Below, one piece after another: positions 12,331 to 24,700 of a DNA stretch of 64,000 nucleotides. The notes beneath the pieces were generated by a model that did no database searches, was not told where the DNA came from, and worked only from the letters and a program-made list of their open reading frames with translations. A program made the translations under genes and the position numbers. The stretch lies in the NCBI RefSeq assembly GCF_964355755.1, contig NC_092670.1, positions 10,231,201-10,295,200 on the forward strand, given 5' to 3'. Source of the DNA: Antedon mediterranea. Taxonomy: Eukaryota; Echinodermata; Crinoidea; Comatulida; Antedonidae. Each line of letters starts with the position of its first letter. Positions within the stretch are counted from its first letter, which is position 1.

Positions 12331-12676
12331 CAGATGTAATGATAGGAACGCCAACATAAAATCAATAGCACATAGATAATAACATAATTATCCACATCCT
12401 AAATATCGATTTAGGGATTATTATACTTCTTTTATGTATATACAGTAATTTTACAATTAAGTTGAAGTAAAGAAAAAAATTCAGACAGAAATAGTACTAC
12501 TTACATCAGTACATTAGAACCATTATTAACGGGAGACCAATAATGTGTCCCTTTAATAGAGGTGTTCCAAAGCAGTGTTCTACTGTATATAACTAAGACA
12601 TTTTTTGAGCAATATCTTTGCAATGATATTTAAATTGAAAATTCCTTCTTATAGTTAATTTTTAACTTTTTTCAGG

Positions 12677-12748
12677 GAGAAGGAACACGATCTTGAAAGA
12701 AGATTTGAAATGCTAAATAGAGAGTTGCGTAATATGATGTCAATTGAA
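12677..12748 (+). CDS. Candidate single exon, EHBP1/MICAL (bMERB)-like
   Basis: A 72-nt segment between TTTTTTCAG and GTATCC encodes EKEHDLERRFEMLNRELR followed by NMMSIE. This acidic/basic heptad-like stretch resembles, from memory, the helical region of EHBP1/MICAL-family bMERB domains, where a D-W-x-K-T motif would begin the next exon. I find no such next exon nearby. It may be an isolated gene fragment carried by duplication or a transposon. The splice borders and coding character support an exon; the family assignment is tentative. Confidence 0.4.
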
Positions 12749-12765
12749 GGTATCCAACAAATTCT

Positions 12766-12930
12766 CTTTCATTCAATCATTCATTCAATCTTTCATTCAA
12801 TCTTTCATTTAATGTTTTATTCTATCTTTCATTCAATCATTCATTTAATGTTTCATTCAATGTTTCATTCAATCTTTCATTATCTTTCATTCAATCATTC
12901 TTTCAATCTTTCATTTAATGTTTCAATTGA
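12766..12930 (+). repeat. TTTCATTCAATC minisatellite
   Basis: About 14 imperfect copies of a 12-bp unit (tttcattcaatc, with variants tcattt and atgttt). The open frame across it (12710-12934) is a repeat artefact except for the first 39 bp, which belong to the candidate exon. Confidence 0.85.
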
Positions 12931-13510
12931 ATAGTACCAAAAATAGTATAATAATGGCAATGCTAACCCTATAAAGCTCTAGAGCTTGTTTCCATAAGGG
13001 GTCCCAACATAAAACAAACAGACATCAACAATTATTTTTATTGCTTTAAGGTATGTTTTATTGATTTGATGAGAATTTTTTTAATATAAATAATATAATT
13101 TTTTAGATTTAGAATACCTTGTGTGTTGTAATTATGATTGAATAAATTACACTTAACATTGAGATATGATGATGTTATTATATTGTGTAATTTATTTATT
13201 ATATTGAGCCCGTAATTTGTGGAAATACAACACTATTAACTTTGAGGCTTAACATGTGCATAAGGTTTATTTAAAAATTGTGAAAGTATTAACAATTCTA
13301 TTAAGATTCAGTTACTGTAAAATAATAATAAGTGACTAATACAGAAATTGAATCTAATAATAGCATATTTAAAGTACTAATTTGACTGTTGTATTGTAAA
13401 GACAATGTGTAAATTCCTTACATTTTCACCTTAAAATGGTTGACCGGTAAAATTATTAAAAAATAGAAGTTTAATTTCATATTGTTCTTTGTTCTTCATT
13501 GTTCTTTTAG

Positions 13511-14225
13511 GCTTGAAGCTGTTCATTGCGGGTGTCTTCCATTTTGTCCTAACCAGCTGGTTTATCCTGAAATATTTCCAAGTAAGTTATAATAAGTTCT
13601 CAACTTAATATATAATAATTTTAGTAGTCTATTTTGTTTCTTCATAAGTCAATTTGTGCTGTGTTTTGACAATTGTACGATCATGGAAAACCATTTTTGT
13701 GTAAGTTTAACTTATGTCATTTGAAGTGTACAGTATATCATTGATTTGTGTAGTTTATTCTATTTCCATGTGACAAAATGGCAGCACTTCAAAAGTAATT
13801 TAATATTCCAATATTCTCCTTTATTATATTATATGGTGATGATATTGTTTAATAAATTTAAACAATGTTTGTTTACTTTTGTTAGCGTTACATGTTTAAA
13901 ACACTTTTGTATCTCATTCCTTTATCATTTATTGTATTTGTATATATATTTTTTTTATTTTGGAATAAAATTGTTTATGATTGATTGATTGAAAATAATT
14001 TATTATTGTCCCACACCAAATTAACCCTTTTAATCTCTTTTAGAAGAATGTTTATACAATACAGAACAGCAGTTATTTAAACATCTACGACGATTCTGCA
14101 GAACACCAAATAGTGTACGTAACTATGACAGAAGTACCTGTACACTGAATGAAATCACGGCAAAACGTAGCTGGACATCTATCAAGCAACAATATCTAAC
14201 ACTGCTTTCAAGTCAAGAATCATAA
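13511..14225 (+). CDS. GTDC1/QTMAN-like glycosyltransferase, last two exons
   Basis: Exon 13511-13581 (after TTCTTTTAG, before GTAAGT) encodes [20 protein letters not shown] plus IFP. Exon 14044-14225 (after CTTTTAG) encodes [20 protein letters not shown] and 39 further residues to TAA at 14223. Phases agree, and the first base completes an ATG codon from an upstream exon, giving ..M-LEAV. This is the C-terminal end of the GT4-like glycosyltransferase GTDC1, now known as QTMAN. That enzyme attaches mannose to queuosine in the anticodon of tRNA-Asp in the cytosol. The vertebrate counterpart has the same [21 protein letters not shown] block and ..FCKRP.. after it. Upstream catalytic exons (..FGVAM..) are not found in 9.8-13.5 kb, so this may be a 3' fragment left by segmental duplication. 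The transcript would end near the AT-rich sequence after 14226. Confidence 0.7.
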
Positions 14226-15622
14226 TGGTGTATCACAATTTTCAAGATACATAATTGGCTTGAATGGTAAATCATGATAATATTTATAATACAAATTTAG
14301 TTGAAATGCGCTGATACTGCGATATGAATGTAAAACATACGTTATGTTCATATTATTGTATGATGCTTTGAAACCTAAGTTTTACCTAAATGTAAATTTG
14401 ATTAAATTGAGCTATTCAACATTTTGATTACTTGAATTCTGCCATATAGCCAATAACTGCTCGACTAGGCAGAAAACCATGTTAAATGGCTTTAAAATAG
14501 CTCACATTTAAATTTCTAAATGCTCCAGCATGTCAGTGAATAACTTTTATATTAAGTGTGAGAGACGATGAGACGATTATTTACATGTGGAAAAATATCC
14601 AGTTGTCAAAGTGTTTGCAAATGGCTGGTTGGAGATATAAATTTGTTTTACAAGGGTAACTCTGTACTAGAGCTACAGTGCAGATGACTTATAATATAAT
14701 AGAGGCATTCTTAAAAACAATACAAAACTAAACAAAATGCCTACTACATTCAAACAAATTACAAGCAGATTCATAAAAGTTAAAATTCACACAAAAACAA
14801 TTTAGAACAATTAAAACTCATCGAAATATAAAACTTTAAAATATAAAAAAATATGAAATTCTTCATAAAAATAAAATTTTGCATAAATTTTGGTAAATTT
14901 TCAAACAATTAAAATGATGTTTCTGGTGTTCTCTTCATCACTGCCCTCTTGTAACTGTACTTTCTCTTGTTGCCTTATGCTGTTATTGGAGCATCTAGGT
15001 GCTAGGTCAAACCCATTTAGTTTGAAAATGTATAGCAAAGTAATGTTTTTTTACACTAATACATTCAAAACTTTAGATTAATATCTTAAATTTCGTAGTA
15101 GTTTATTTGCTCTTTAATGTTTATATACTTTCACTTTACCTTGGAAAATACATAAACATAAGATTGAATTTAAAAACTTCAGAAAATATCCATTGAAAGT
15201 ACTCCTAAAATTAGATTAAAAAATACTAATTATTATTAATGAAAATATAGGAAATACTGATTTATAATTATATATCAATTTGATTTTATTAATTAAAAAC
15301 AATAATAATAATTAATGTTACTATTATGCATGTATTTAGTATAGTTTTAAATAATTAAATTAAATTTTTTTACTTGGTATAATATTTAAAAATGATTAAT
15401 AATAAAACATTCATTGTTACTATTATAATTTAAAATACAGAATAAAAAATTCCATAGAATAAATTTTAAACAAATCACAGTTGATATAACAATATATTTA
15501 ATTGTTAATGTTATAACATTTGGATTATTATAATAAAATAATTATTTAATGATAAGGCAAAATGATATTTAAAAGAAACAAAGAGGAATCTAAATTATTA
15601 AATAATTACAGATTCTGATTTG
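14226..15622. other. Intergenic segment, paralogous to 36600-41400 without its insertions
   Basis: The order of sequence blocks here ('gatgctttgaaacctaag', 'cagcatgtcagtgaataac', 'caaacaattaaaatgatg', 'taaaagaaacaaagagga') is the same as at 36640-37083, 38130-38207 and 40595-41400. It therefore shows the unoccupied sites of the Helentron-like and Penelope-like insertions present there. No gene is seen. Confidence 0.7.
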
Positions 15623-15753
15623 TTATGGTGCTCTTTTAACCATCATCACTGTTGTCTTAAAAGATCAAAATAGCGATCCCAGTTGATGCCATTGTAATCA
15701 ACTGTACCTGGTGTAAGGTAAAGCCTGTTCAGGTTTGAATTATGACAACTCTC
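15623..15753 (-). pseudogene. Relic duplicate of the FReD C-terminal exon, downstream of gene 2
   Basis: Just past the gene 2 stop codon the minus strand again reads SCHNSNLNRLYLTPGT, then DYNGINWDRYFDLLR, and out of frame TVMMVKRAP. A frame change before the last block destroys the normal end. The same partial duplicate with the same frame change lies after gene 3 (41405-41533), so it predates duplication of the genes. Confidence 0.65.
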
Positions 15754-18700
15754 TTATGGGGCTCTTTTAACCATCATCACTGTCTTCTTGAGACTGTTGT
15801 AATTATTATGGAAATTCCACCAGCTGGTGCCTGTCAAACCCTCTGTACCTGGTGTAAGGTAAAGGCCATTCAGGTTTGAATGATGACAGCTATTGTACCA
15901 CCAAGCACCTTTGTTATACTCAGCACAGTTAGTACCGATCCCGCTACAACTTCTCTTATCATTGTCTCTATCATACGTTGAAAATTGTTGACCATTGTGG
16001 CGTGATGTCAAAGAATCACCTAAACAAACAAAATTTTAAATTCATTTTTAAATATTTGTTTTTCTTTCTGTTACAAATAAAATAAAAGATATTTGATATA
16101 AAAGGGAAAATAAAACACAAATTTATAAATAGTATTAATTTGTTTTTAATTTTTTGTTATTAACTATTCTTATATATCATATATTCTTTATTTTATTTTT
16201 GTTTTGTCAGAGTTACTATACTTTAAAAGCAATGCATTTTAATAATGAAGAAAGCCAAAGTTATATGATAAGTAAAAAGTGCGATTAATAAAGTACTACT
16301 CCTCCCTTATTCGTTGTAGTATTGAGCTGGGATTTGGCATGAATATACAAAGCCATAGAGCCGGATTTTAAATATCACTGGCTCCTTGTTTAGGGACCAC
16401 TGACTAATCCTATTGAATTAGAACAGGTAATGAATGCGTTCAACGTTGCAACATTTAGTAAGGAATTTAATCGTTATTTTTATCCATATGTTTTTTTTAA
16501 ATAATAAAAAATATAATATAATGTACCACACAGTGATATATTTTCGACTAGTTAGCCGTTATTGAAGAGATAATAGTGAGTTTTGACAAAAAGTCTTGCC
16601 GCGTTGATCGGTGGGCTAGGCAAGGCCGAGCTAATCGTAGTCGCTACTTTATTTTGATTTTCTCAAAATGAAGATTTCCTGAGCTATAAATAGTGACTCG
16701 TATGTTTTCATTAATGTGTTATTTTTTTTTTTTACTATTTATACAAATTTATATATTATTTTTATCAATTATTGCAAAATCTTACTTTTCAGCCTTTTGG
16801 CTGCCGTTGTATTATTGATTTCTTTTTTATGAATAAATATACATGAAGTGATTTAATAAACCAATTTTAATAAACAACGCCACATTTTAAAGCATACACA
16901 TACACATACTGTTGCATTGACTGCCTCATAAATGCCTTCTACATTAATCATACACATACTGTTGCATTGACTGCCTCATAAATGCCTACTACATTAATCA
17001 TACAAATACTGTTGCATTGACTGCCTCATAAATTCCTACTAGATTAATCATACATATACTGTTGCATTGACTGCCTCATAAATGCCTACTACATTAATCA
17101 TACACATACTGTTGCATTGACTGCCTCATAAATGCCTACTACATTAATCATACACATACTGTTGCATTGACTGCCTCATAAATGCCTACTACATTAATCA
17201 TACATATACTGTTGCATTGACTGCCTCATAAATGCCTACTACATTAATCATACACATACTGTTGCATTGACTGCCTCATAAATGCCTACTACATTAATCA
17301 TACATATACTGTTGCATTGACTGCCTCATAAATGCCTACTACATTAATCATACACATACTGTTGCATTGACTGCTTCATAAATGCCTACTACATTAATCA
17401 TACACATACTGTTGCATTGACTGCCTCATAAATGCCTACTACATTAATCATACACATACTGTTGCATTGACTGCCTCATAAATGCCTACTACATTAATCA
17501 TACACATACTGTTGCATTGACTGCCTCATAAATGCCTACTACATTAATCATACACATACTGTTGCATTGACTGCCTCATAAATGCCTACTACATTAATCA
17601 TACACATACTGTTGCATTGACTGCCTCATAAATGCCTACTACATTAATCATACACATACTGTTGCATTGACTGCCTCATAAATGCCTACTACATTAATCA
17701 TACACATACTGTTGCATTGACTGCCTCATAAATGCCTACTACATTAATCATACACATACTGTTGCATTGACTGCCTCATAAATGCCTACTACATTAATCA
17801 TACACATACTGTTGCATTGACTGCCTCATAATTGCCTACTACATTAATCATACACATACTGTTGCATTGACTGCCTCATAAATGCCTACTACATTAATCA
17901 TACACATACTGTTGCATTGACTGTCTCATAAATGCATACTACATTAATCATACACATACTGTTGCATTGACTGCCTCATAAATGCCTACTACATTAATCA
18001 TACACATACTGTTGCATTGACTGCCTCATAATTGCCTACTACATTAATCATACACATACTGTTGCATTGACTGCCTCATAAATGCCTACTACATTAATCA
18101 TACACATACTGTTTCATTGACTGCCTCATGATTGCCTACTACATTAATCATACACATACTGTTGCATTGACTGCCTCATAAATGCCTACTACATTAATCA
18201 TACACATACTGTTGCATTAACTGCCTCATAATTGCCTACTACATTAATCATACACATGCTGTTGCATTGACTGCCTCATAATTGCCTACTACATTAATCA
18301 TACACATACTGTTGCATTGACTGCCTCATAAATGCCTACTACATTAATCATACACATACTGTTGCATTGACTGCCTCATAAATGTCTACTACATTAATCA
18401 TACACATACTGTTGCATTGACTGCCTCATAAATGCCTACTACATTAATCATACACATACTGTTGCATTGACTGCCTCATAAATGCCTACTACATTAATCA
18501 TACACATACTGTGGCATTGACTGCCTCATAATTGCCTACTACATTAATCATACACATACTGTTGCATTGACTGCCTCATAATTGCCTACAACATTAATCA
18601 TACACATACTGTTGCATTGACTGCCTCATAAATGCCTACTACATTAATCATACACATACTGTTGCATTGACTGCCTCATAAATGTCTACTACATTAAAAC

Positions 18701-21700
18701 AAACTAAAATCAGTAAATTCAGTGACTGCAGTAAATGCAGTATAATAATTTTAACATGATCTATTGATAAGATAAGTTGTTGTACTGTGAGTGCATTTGC
18801 ACATTTAAATATAGTTAGATTCGTTTCAGGCCTGTAAGAAGGAATTGCGAATTGGGAGGGACATACCAAAAATGTACTTAGACAGTTTACAGAGTACTTT
18901 GCATTCAAGGTGATCACCTTTGGGCTTTACATTATATTTGAGATGCGACATCAATTGATAATCAAAAAGTATCAAATGATTATTATTTGTTGTTTAAACT
19001 TTTAAATATTGTGGTCTAATTATGACATAACTAGTGAAATTATGGGGCTATTTCACAAAGGCGTAGAATTATTTTTTCATGAGGTTCACGTCAATATCAT
19101 TATTAGAATTGTTTTGTTCTACTTTTCAGATGTTTAGAAGCTTTTCTTTTAATGTTTGTCTAATTTCTTTAAGCTAAATTTGATGGAAAGACAGCCTCAA
19201 ATTATGCTAGAACGCTGCTGTGTCTTGTGACTTTAGCCCTGACTTTAGACCCTGACGCCACCGCTGCTTAGGTACAGTACATGTCTCAAGTTCTTTCCCA
19301 GCAGTCAATTTCCTTATCATTTAGCTGTGTTTAATCAGTCATAATTCTAACATTATTTTTATTATCTTTTAAATGTGATAAATGCAAATCAAACCCTATA
19401 TGTGTCCATAGATTATTTTCACTGCAAAGTACTAAGTGTGTATAAGGCCTTAAAAAAGGTTAATTCTTAGTATACTTAATGTGTTTTTAAATGTAAATAT
19501 AGATTGAATATACTAACCTGCAGTTCCATTGCATCCACTGATTTTTAAAGTATAGTTAGAGTCCTCAGTATCAACACGAAAGTGAGAATATTTTGCGATC
19601 TTCATTTCATCCAAGTGGTCAGTCATCTCTATTAGAAATGTTATACGGTTGATCTGTTCATTACCAAGCCAGAACTCTGAGTTCAAATTTCCAAAACCAT
19701 CCTTGTATTCTGCCCAACTACGGTAGAAATCGACCAATCCATCTTCTCTTCTTTGTAATACCTGGTAATGACCATAGATAGTACTTAATGAATAAGATAG
19801 TATTGTACTTCACTTAATAAGATGTAGAGGTATAAACGGCAGGTTAGTGATCTGGTCGGTTGTAGGTTCGAGTCCAACCCAAGAATTACTTGTCGAAGTA
19901 TTCTCAATGTAAAAGTAAAGTACAAATTATGTCATAGTAGGGCAAAACATCTGACCAATTACTTAACACCCTGACGCAAGGCTCCACAGTAGTTACAAAC
20001 AATTTTTAAATTAAAAAATAAAAGATATGATCATGATGCATGACAAATTTGTAATTATGCATGTGTTTGTGCACAATGCATGTTTCTAAGACCACTTTGA
20101 AATGCAGGACCATCGCGCACAATGCGAGAAGGTTGTTTACGATGGAATAAATGAATAAAGATAAAACAATAATGACAAAACGTGAAATGATGAAAATACG
20201 AAAAAAGTATCTTATTGTAAGAACTTGACCAATAATAAACAAGATGTATTTAGTTTATTGTAATTTAAAATTTGATATACTTATTTTTTTTACAGTTAGG
20301 TGTTAGCTCGTAGTGTTTAACTGAATATTAAACTGCAGCCTAGCTGTATTACATTACTGTACCCTCTTTAATATCTAAATTATTGTTTTTATACTTACCG
20401 TCCAACTGCCATCATCCTTCATGTCACAGTAGACAGTAATCTCTCGTCCTTCATCTCCTGGCTGTATCACATATTGACCACTCACAGCAGAAGGATCATT
20501 TCGTAAAATGTCACCACAGTCCCTCATACAACACTCTAACATTACAATTTGTAAAGATTTCGATCCAAGTCGGCCCTAAACCGTCTCGGCCAAACTCAAG
20601 TCGGCCCCAAGTCAAGTCGGCCCCAAGTCAACTCGCCCCAGGTCAACTCGGCCTCAAGTCAACTCGGCCTCAAGTCAACTCGGCCTCACATCAACTCGGC
20701 CAAAAAATAATCGGTCAACTCGGCCCCGTTAAAGTATGGAACGCAAAAAGTGCAAAGGAAGGGGATTGATATTTCTTCACATTTTCGTGCGTCAAAATTC
20801 AATAAACATGTCCGATATGCGAGGACATTTATTAGGTGTAATAACATTGCTTGGTTGAATCATTGAGGTATAAAATAATGGTAACTCCATGGTTGAATCA
20901 CGCATAGATATTTTCAGTGTATGCATTTGATTAGGCGACAACATCTGAAACCAATTCGTAGCCTCCCTTTGCGCCTTTGGCAGCTATTTCAATATCTAAA
21001 ACTGCTACGTTTTTTCGCTGACCGGGGGATTCCCCTTTTTAAAAAATGCAAATCATGAAAAAAAACGATATGTACGATCATTTTTTCTATGGCCAAATGG
21101 TGGAACGTAGGCCTACGTCTTCGATTTACTAAAATGCGGTACCTGCTCGTGTTTTTGTAACACGCGAGTACTTCTATTCATATCGGCAATGAGATCATTT
21201 TTTTATATGAGTATTTTTTTTATTTCTTCATTTTTTTTTAAAGCGTGGATAGTAATTAATAATCATAATAATATTAAGCACTTTTTGCGTTCCATACTTT
21301 ATTGTGACCGAGTTGACCGATTAGTTTTTGGCCGAGTTGACTTGAGGCCGAGTTGCCTTGGGGCCGACTTGACGTGGGGCCGACTTGACTTTGGCCGAGA
21401 CAGTTTGGGGCCAATTTGACCTGCACCCTTTGTAAATGATAAAAAAATATCATAAAGTATGAAAACATTCGGTTAATAGAAGACCTGCTTTATTATATAG
21501 ATTGTAACGATAAAAAAAAAGTATGAAAACAATAGGAAGTTACAGTACAACATTGCATCCCACAACCTTACTATTTTGATTTTAAAATGTGGGATGTCTA
21601 AAATTGGGTGAAGCTTTGAAAAATTGGCTTTTATTTTATTATTATTATTTATTAAAATAAAATACAAGATTGTGACATTCTCTTTTGAGATATTGTCAGT

Positions 21701-24700
21701 CATTCCTGCACTCTCCTACACCTGGCATCACTGTACACAAACAAAGTGTGAAGACGCGATCATGGTAAGACGTGATCTATACAGCTCAGCAAAAACAGCT
21801 TTTTAAACGTATTGTAATTCCTCCTTTTTCGCTGTATTTTACTTTGAAATCATCTTTTATACATCTCTGTTTTGACTGTGTGTTGAATATTAAGACTTGT
21901 TTTGCGAAGAAACTCTAATCTCTGTTTAAATGTGCATCACCCACGGGAATCAAAGCACAAATAGAGCCAACGTTAGGCTACAGAATTTGCATAACATAAT
22001 TTGTATATCCAGCTACAGCAATGGCCGGGTCTAGCATTTTTTAGATTCTCACGCAGCAGAACAACAACGAACAGGAATACATTAAGAAGTTTGTGAGTAA
22101 CCTGCTTGACATATACCAGTATGACAAAACAGAAATACTGGAGTTTATTTTTCTAGTCCAAGTAGTGGCAGAATTCCAGACCACCTGATTCGACTACGAG
22201 AGACAGTACAATGAGATCTTGTGCTATGTTTTCCTGAATATGAAGGAAGGAGCTTTACATAAGAAGAAAGTTAGCCCTTCTCGCAGAGGACATACCATCG
22301 GTTATTCAATTATCAACAAGATTCCCGACTCCCGACTTAATAACGTTTTTAAACCCAGCGCATGTATGTTGAACGACTCGGCTGCAAACTGATGTACAAT
22401 TGGCAATCAACAATACCGAGGACTTAATCGAGGGTTTGCGCTATGTTAAAGAACCAAGTTTAACTCTTAACCAGAGCGATCTTAGAATAAAGACCAATGA
22501 GTGTCTACCCTCATTAGTTGCTATCGACAAAATTCAATCCATTTTTCAAGCTGATACGTCTAATAACTTCATCAGCCCAAAAAGTCCATCAGTCATTATG
22601 GATTTAACAACTGAAACTTCCATTATGTCTACACCCGCAGAACTTTCTCCTAAATTGTTGTCTGGTGAGTTTGGCAACCAGGCGACAGACGATTTGATAT
22701 CCCAAGCAATACATGTGGCCGTATTCACCAATCTCACTTAGGCTAAGGGAAATACTTACCCTTAAAATTTTAGAATTCCCTTAACAAAGGGAAACACTTA
22801 AGGGGTATTCACAAATGAGTTAAGGGATTCACTTACCTAAGGAAAACACTTAATTTAAGGGTAAAACTTAAGGGTAAAAATAATCATAAATATTCATGAG
22901 TTGTCCCATTGTCCAATCACAGAGGATTTAATTGGACTCGCAATAGGTCTAGCCTAGATGCTACTAACAAACCAACATTCTGTGCAGGCTTAAACCTGTC
23001 TGTATTGAGGAATATGCATCCTAGGCTGGTTACTTGGAAGACCAACAGGGGGCCTAGCATCTCTACCTAGCCTACTAGACTGGGGGATGATTTATATTAC
23101 AACGAAATGAGAAGCCATCTTCCACGAAAATAATGGCAGTCAAAATAAAAACAAATAAATGAAAATAAGACTAATTTGTATGGTAAGGATCAGCAAAAAA
23201 GGTCTAGATGCTACTCAAATCAAACCAAACATGAATCCCTAGGGTGTCACGAAACCTAAGACCACGAAAGCTAAGACCCCCTAAGACCTAAGATCACGAA
23301 AGCTAAGACCCAAGACCTAACTAAGATTACAAATATTTATCTTTCGCACCTGCCTTGTATTTTAACTCCCAACATTTATTCTGAATACCACACCTTAGAA
23401 TTGGCACTTTCATAAAAAAGAATCACATAAAAAGTAACAAACACATTTTTAAATTGATGATTTTACAGACGTTTTTCTCGCACACAAAATGTCGACTAGC
23501 CTACAGTACATTAGGCCTACCCCATGTTCAATGTTTTTGTTTATATGGAACGTCAAAAGAGCAAAAATTATATAGAGGGCTGAAAACTCTGTGGAGTCCA
23601 TCTACAGTGTGGATGGAACAATGTAAAATTAAAATTGTAATGATAATAGTATAATCATGCAAGTACGAGGAAATAAACACTGGCAAATAAATTTTAATTA
23701 AAAAATCATGATAAGTTTTTTTGTTTCGTTTTCTTTCTGTTTTTATACTTGTACTATTATTGTTGCTCTTTTGGCGCTCCATAGAAACAAAAACATTGAG
23801 CATGGGGAGCTCGACGAGTTACATTACAGTATACAAAGAAACACATCTGTAAAATCATAAATTTAAAGGATTTATTTATTTGTTATTATGTGTTTCTCCT
23901 TTTGAAAGTACTTATAAGTTCTAATTTTAAAGTGTGGTGTTCAGGATAAAGTTAGTCAACAAATTTGGAGTCAAAATACAAGAAAGGCAGGTGCGTAAGA
24001 AAAATATCCTCGGAACCAACACAATGGAGTAAATATATACAAACAAACAACCCGTCAAGTTTGTTTGTTGTAAAGAAAAAATATACATTTACTCAACGGG
24101 CGAAAATAATGTGAGTTTATCTATGTTTTGCGGTGGTATTAAATTATATTTATGGTAATAAATGAAACCTACTGTGTTTAAAATTATGTATGGATAACCA
24201 AGTATTGTTTTTAAGCTGTAGTATATCTTAGAATTTGTAATCTTAGGTCTTGGGTCTTACCTTTCGTGATCTTAGGTCTTACGGGGTCTTAGCTTTTGTG
24301 GTCTTAGGTTTCGTGACACCCTGAATCCCTAGGCTAGGCTGGTTACTGGGCACACCAACAGGGGGCCTAGCATCTCTACCTATGACTGGGGCTGTCTACA
24401 AGTAGGCATAGTACTCGCACATACAGAATCGTCAGCACAACCAAGGTACTGAATAGTTAAGGGAACTTTTAAGGGACCTCTGAGGTCCCTTAAAAGTTAA
24501 GGGGCCTCTGAGGTCCCTTAAAAGTTAAGGGGAAAATAGACCAAGTTAAGGGTTTCCCTTAACCTTAAACCCTTTGTGAATACCACTTAAGTGAAACCCT
24601 TAATATTTTCTTGATTTAAGGGAAATTCTTAGGATTTAAGGGAAATATCTCACTTAATGTGATTTTGGTGAATACGGCCACAGGCTCTGAACTTCCCAAA

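Noticed and set aside
16896-18697. CRISPR-like regular array
   Set aside because: Units are identical throughout with no unique spacers; it is a eukaryotic minisatellite in an intron.
19865-19875. Functional tRNA gene
   Set aside because: Perfect B box but no acceptor stem or anticodon arm; SINE-like remnant.
20006-20242. Hydrophobic minus-strand ORF in FReD gene 2 intron 2
   Set aside because: AT-driven, lies within an intron and has no counterpart in genes 1 or 3.
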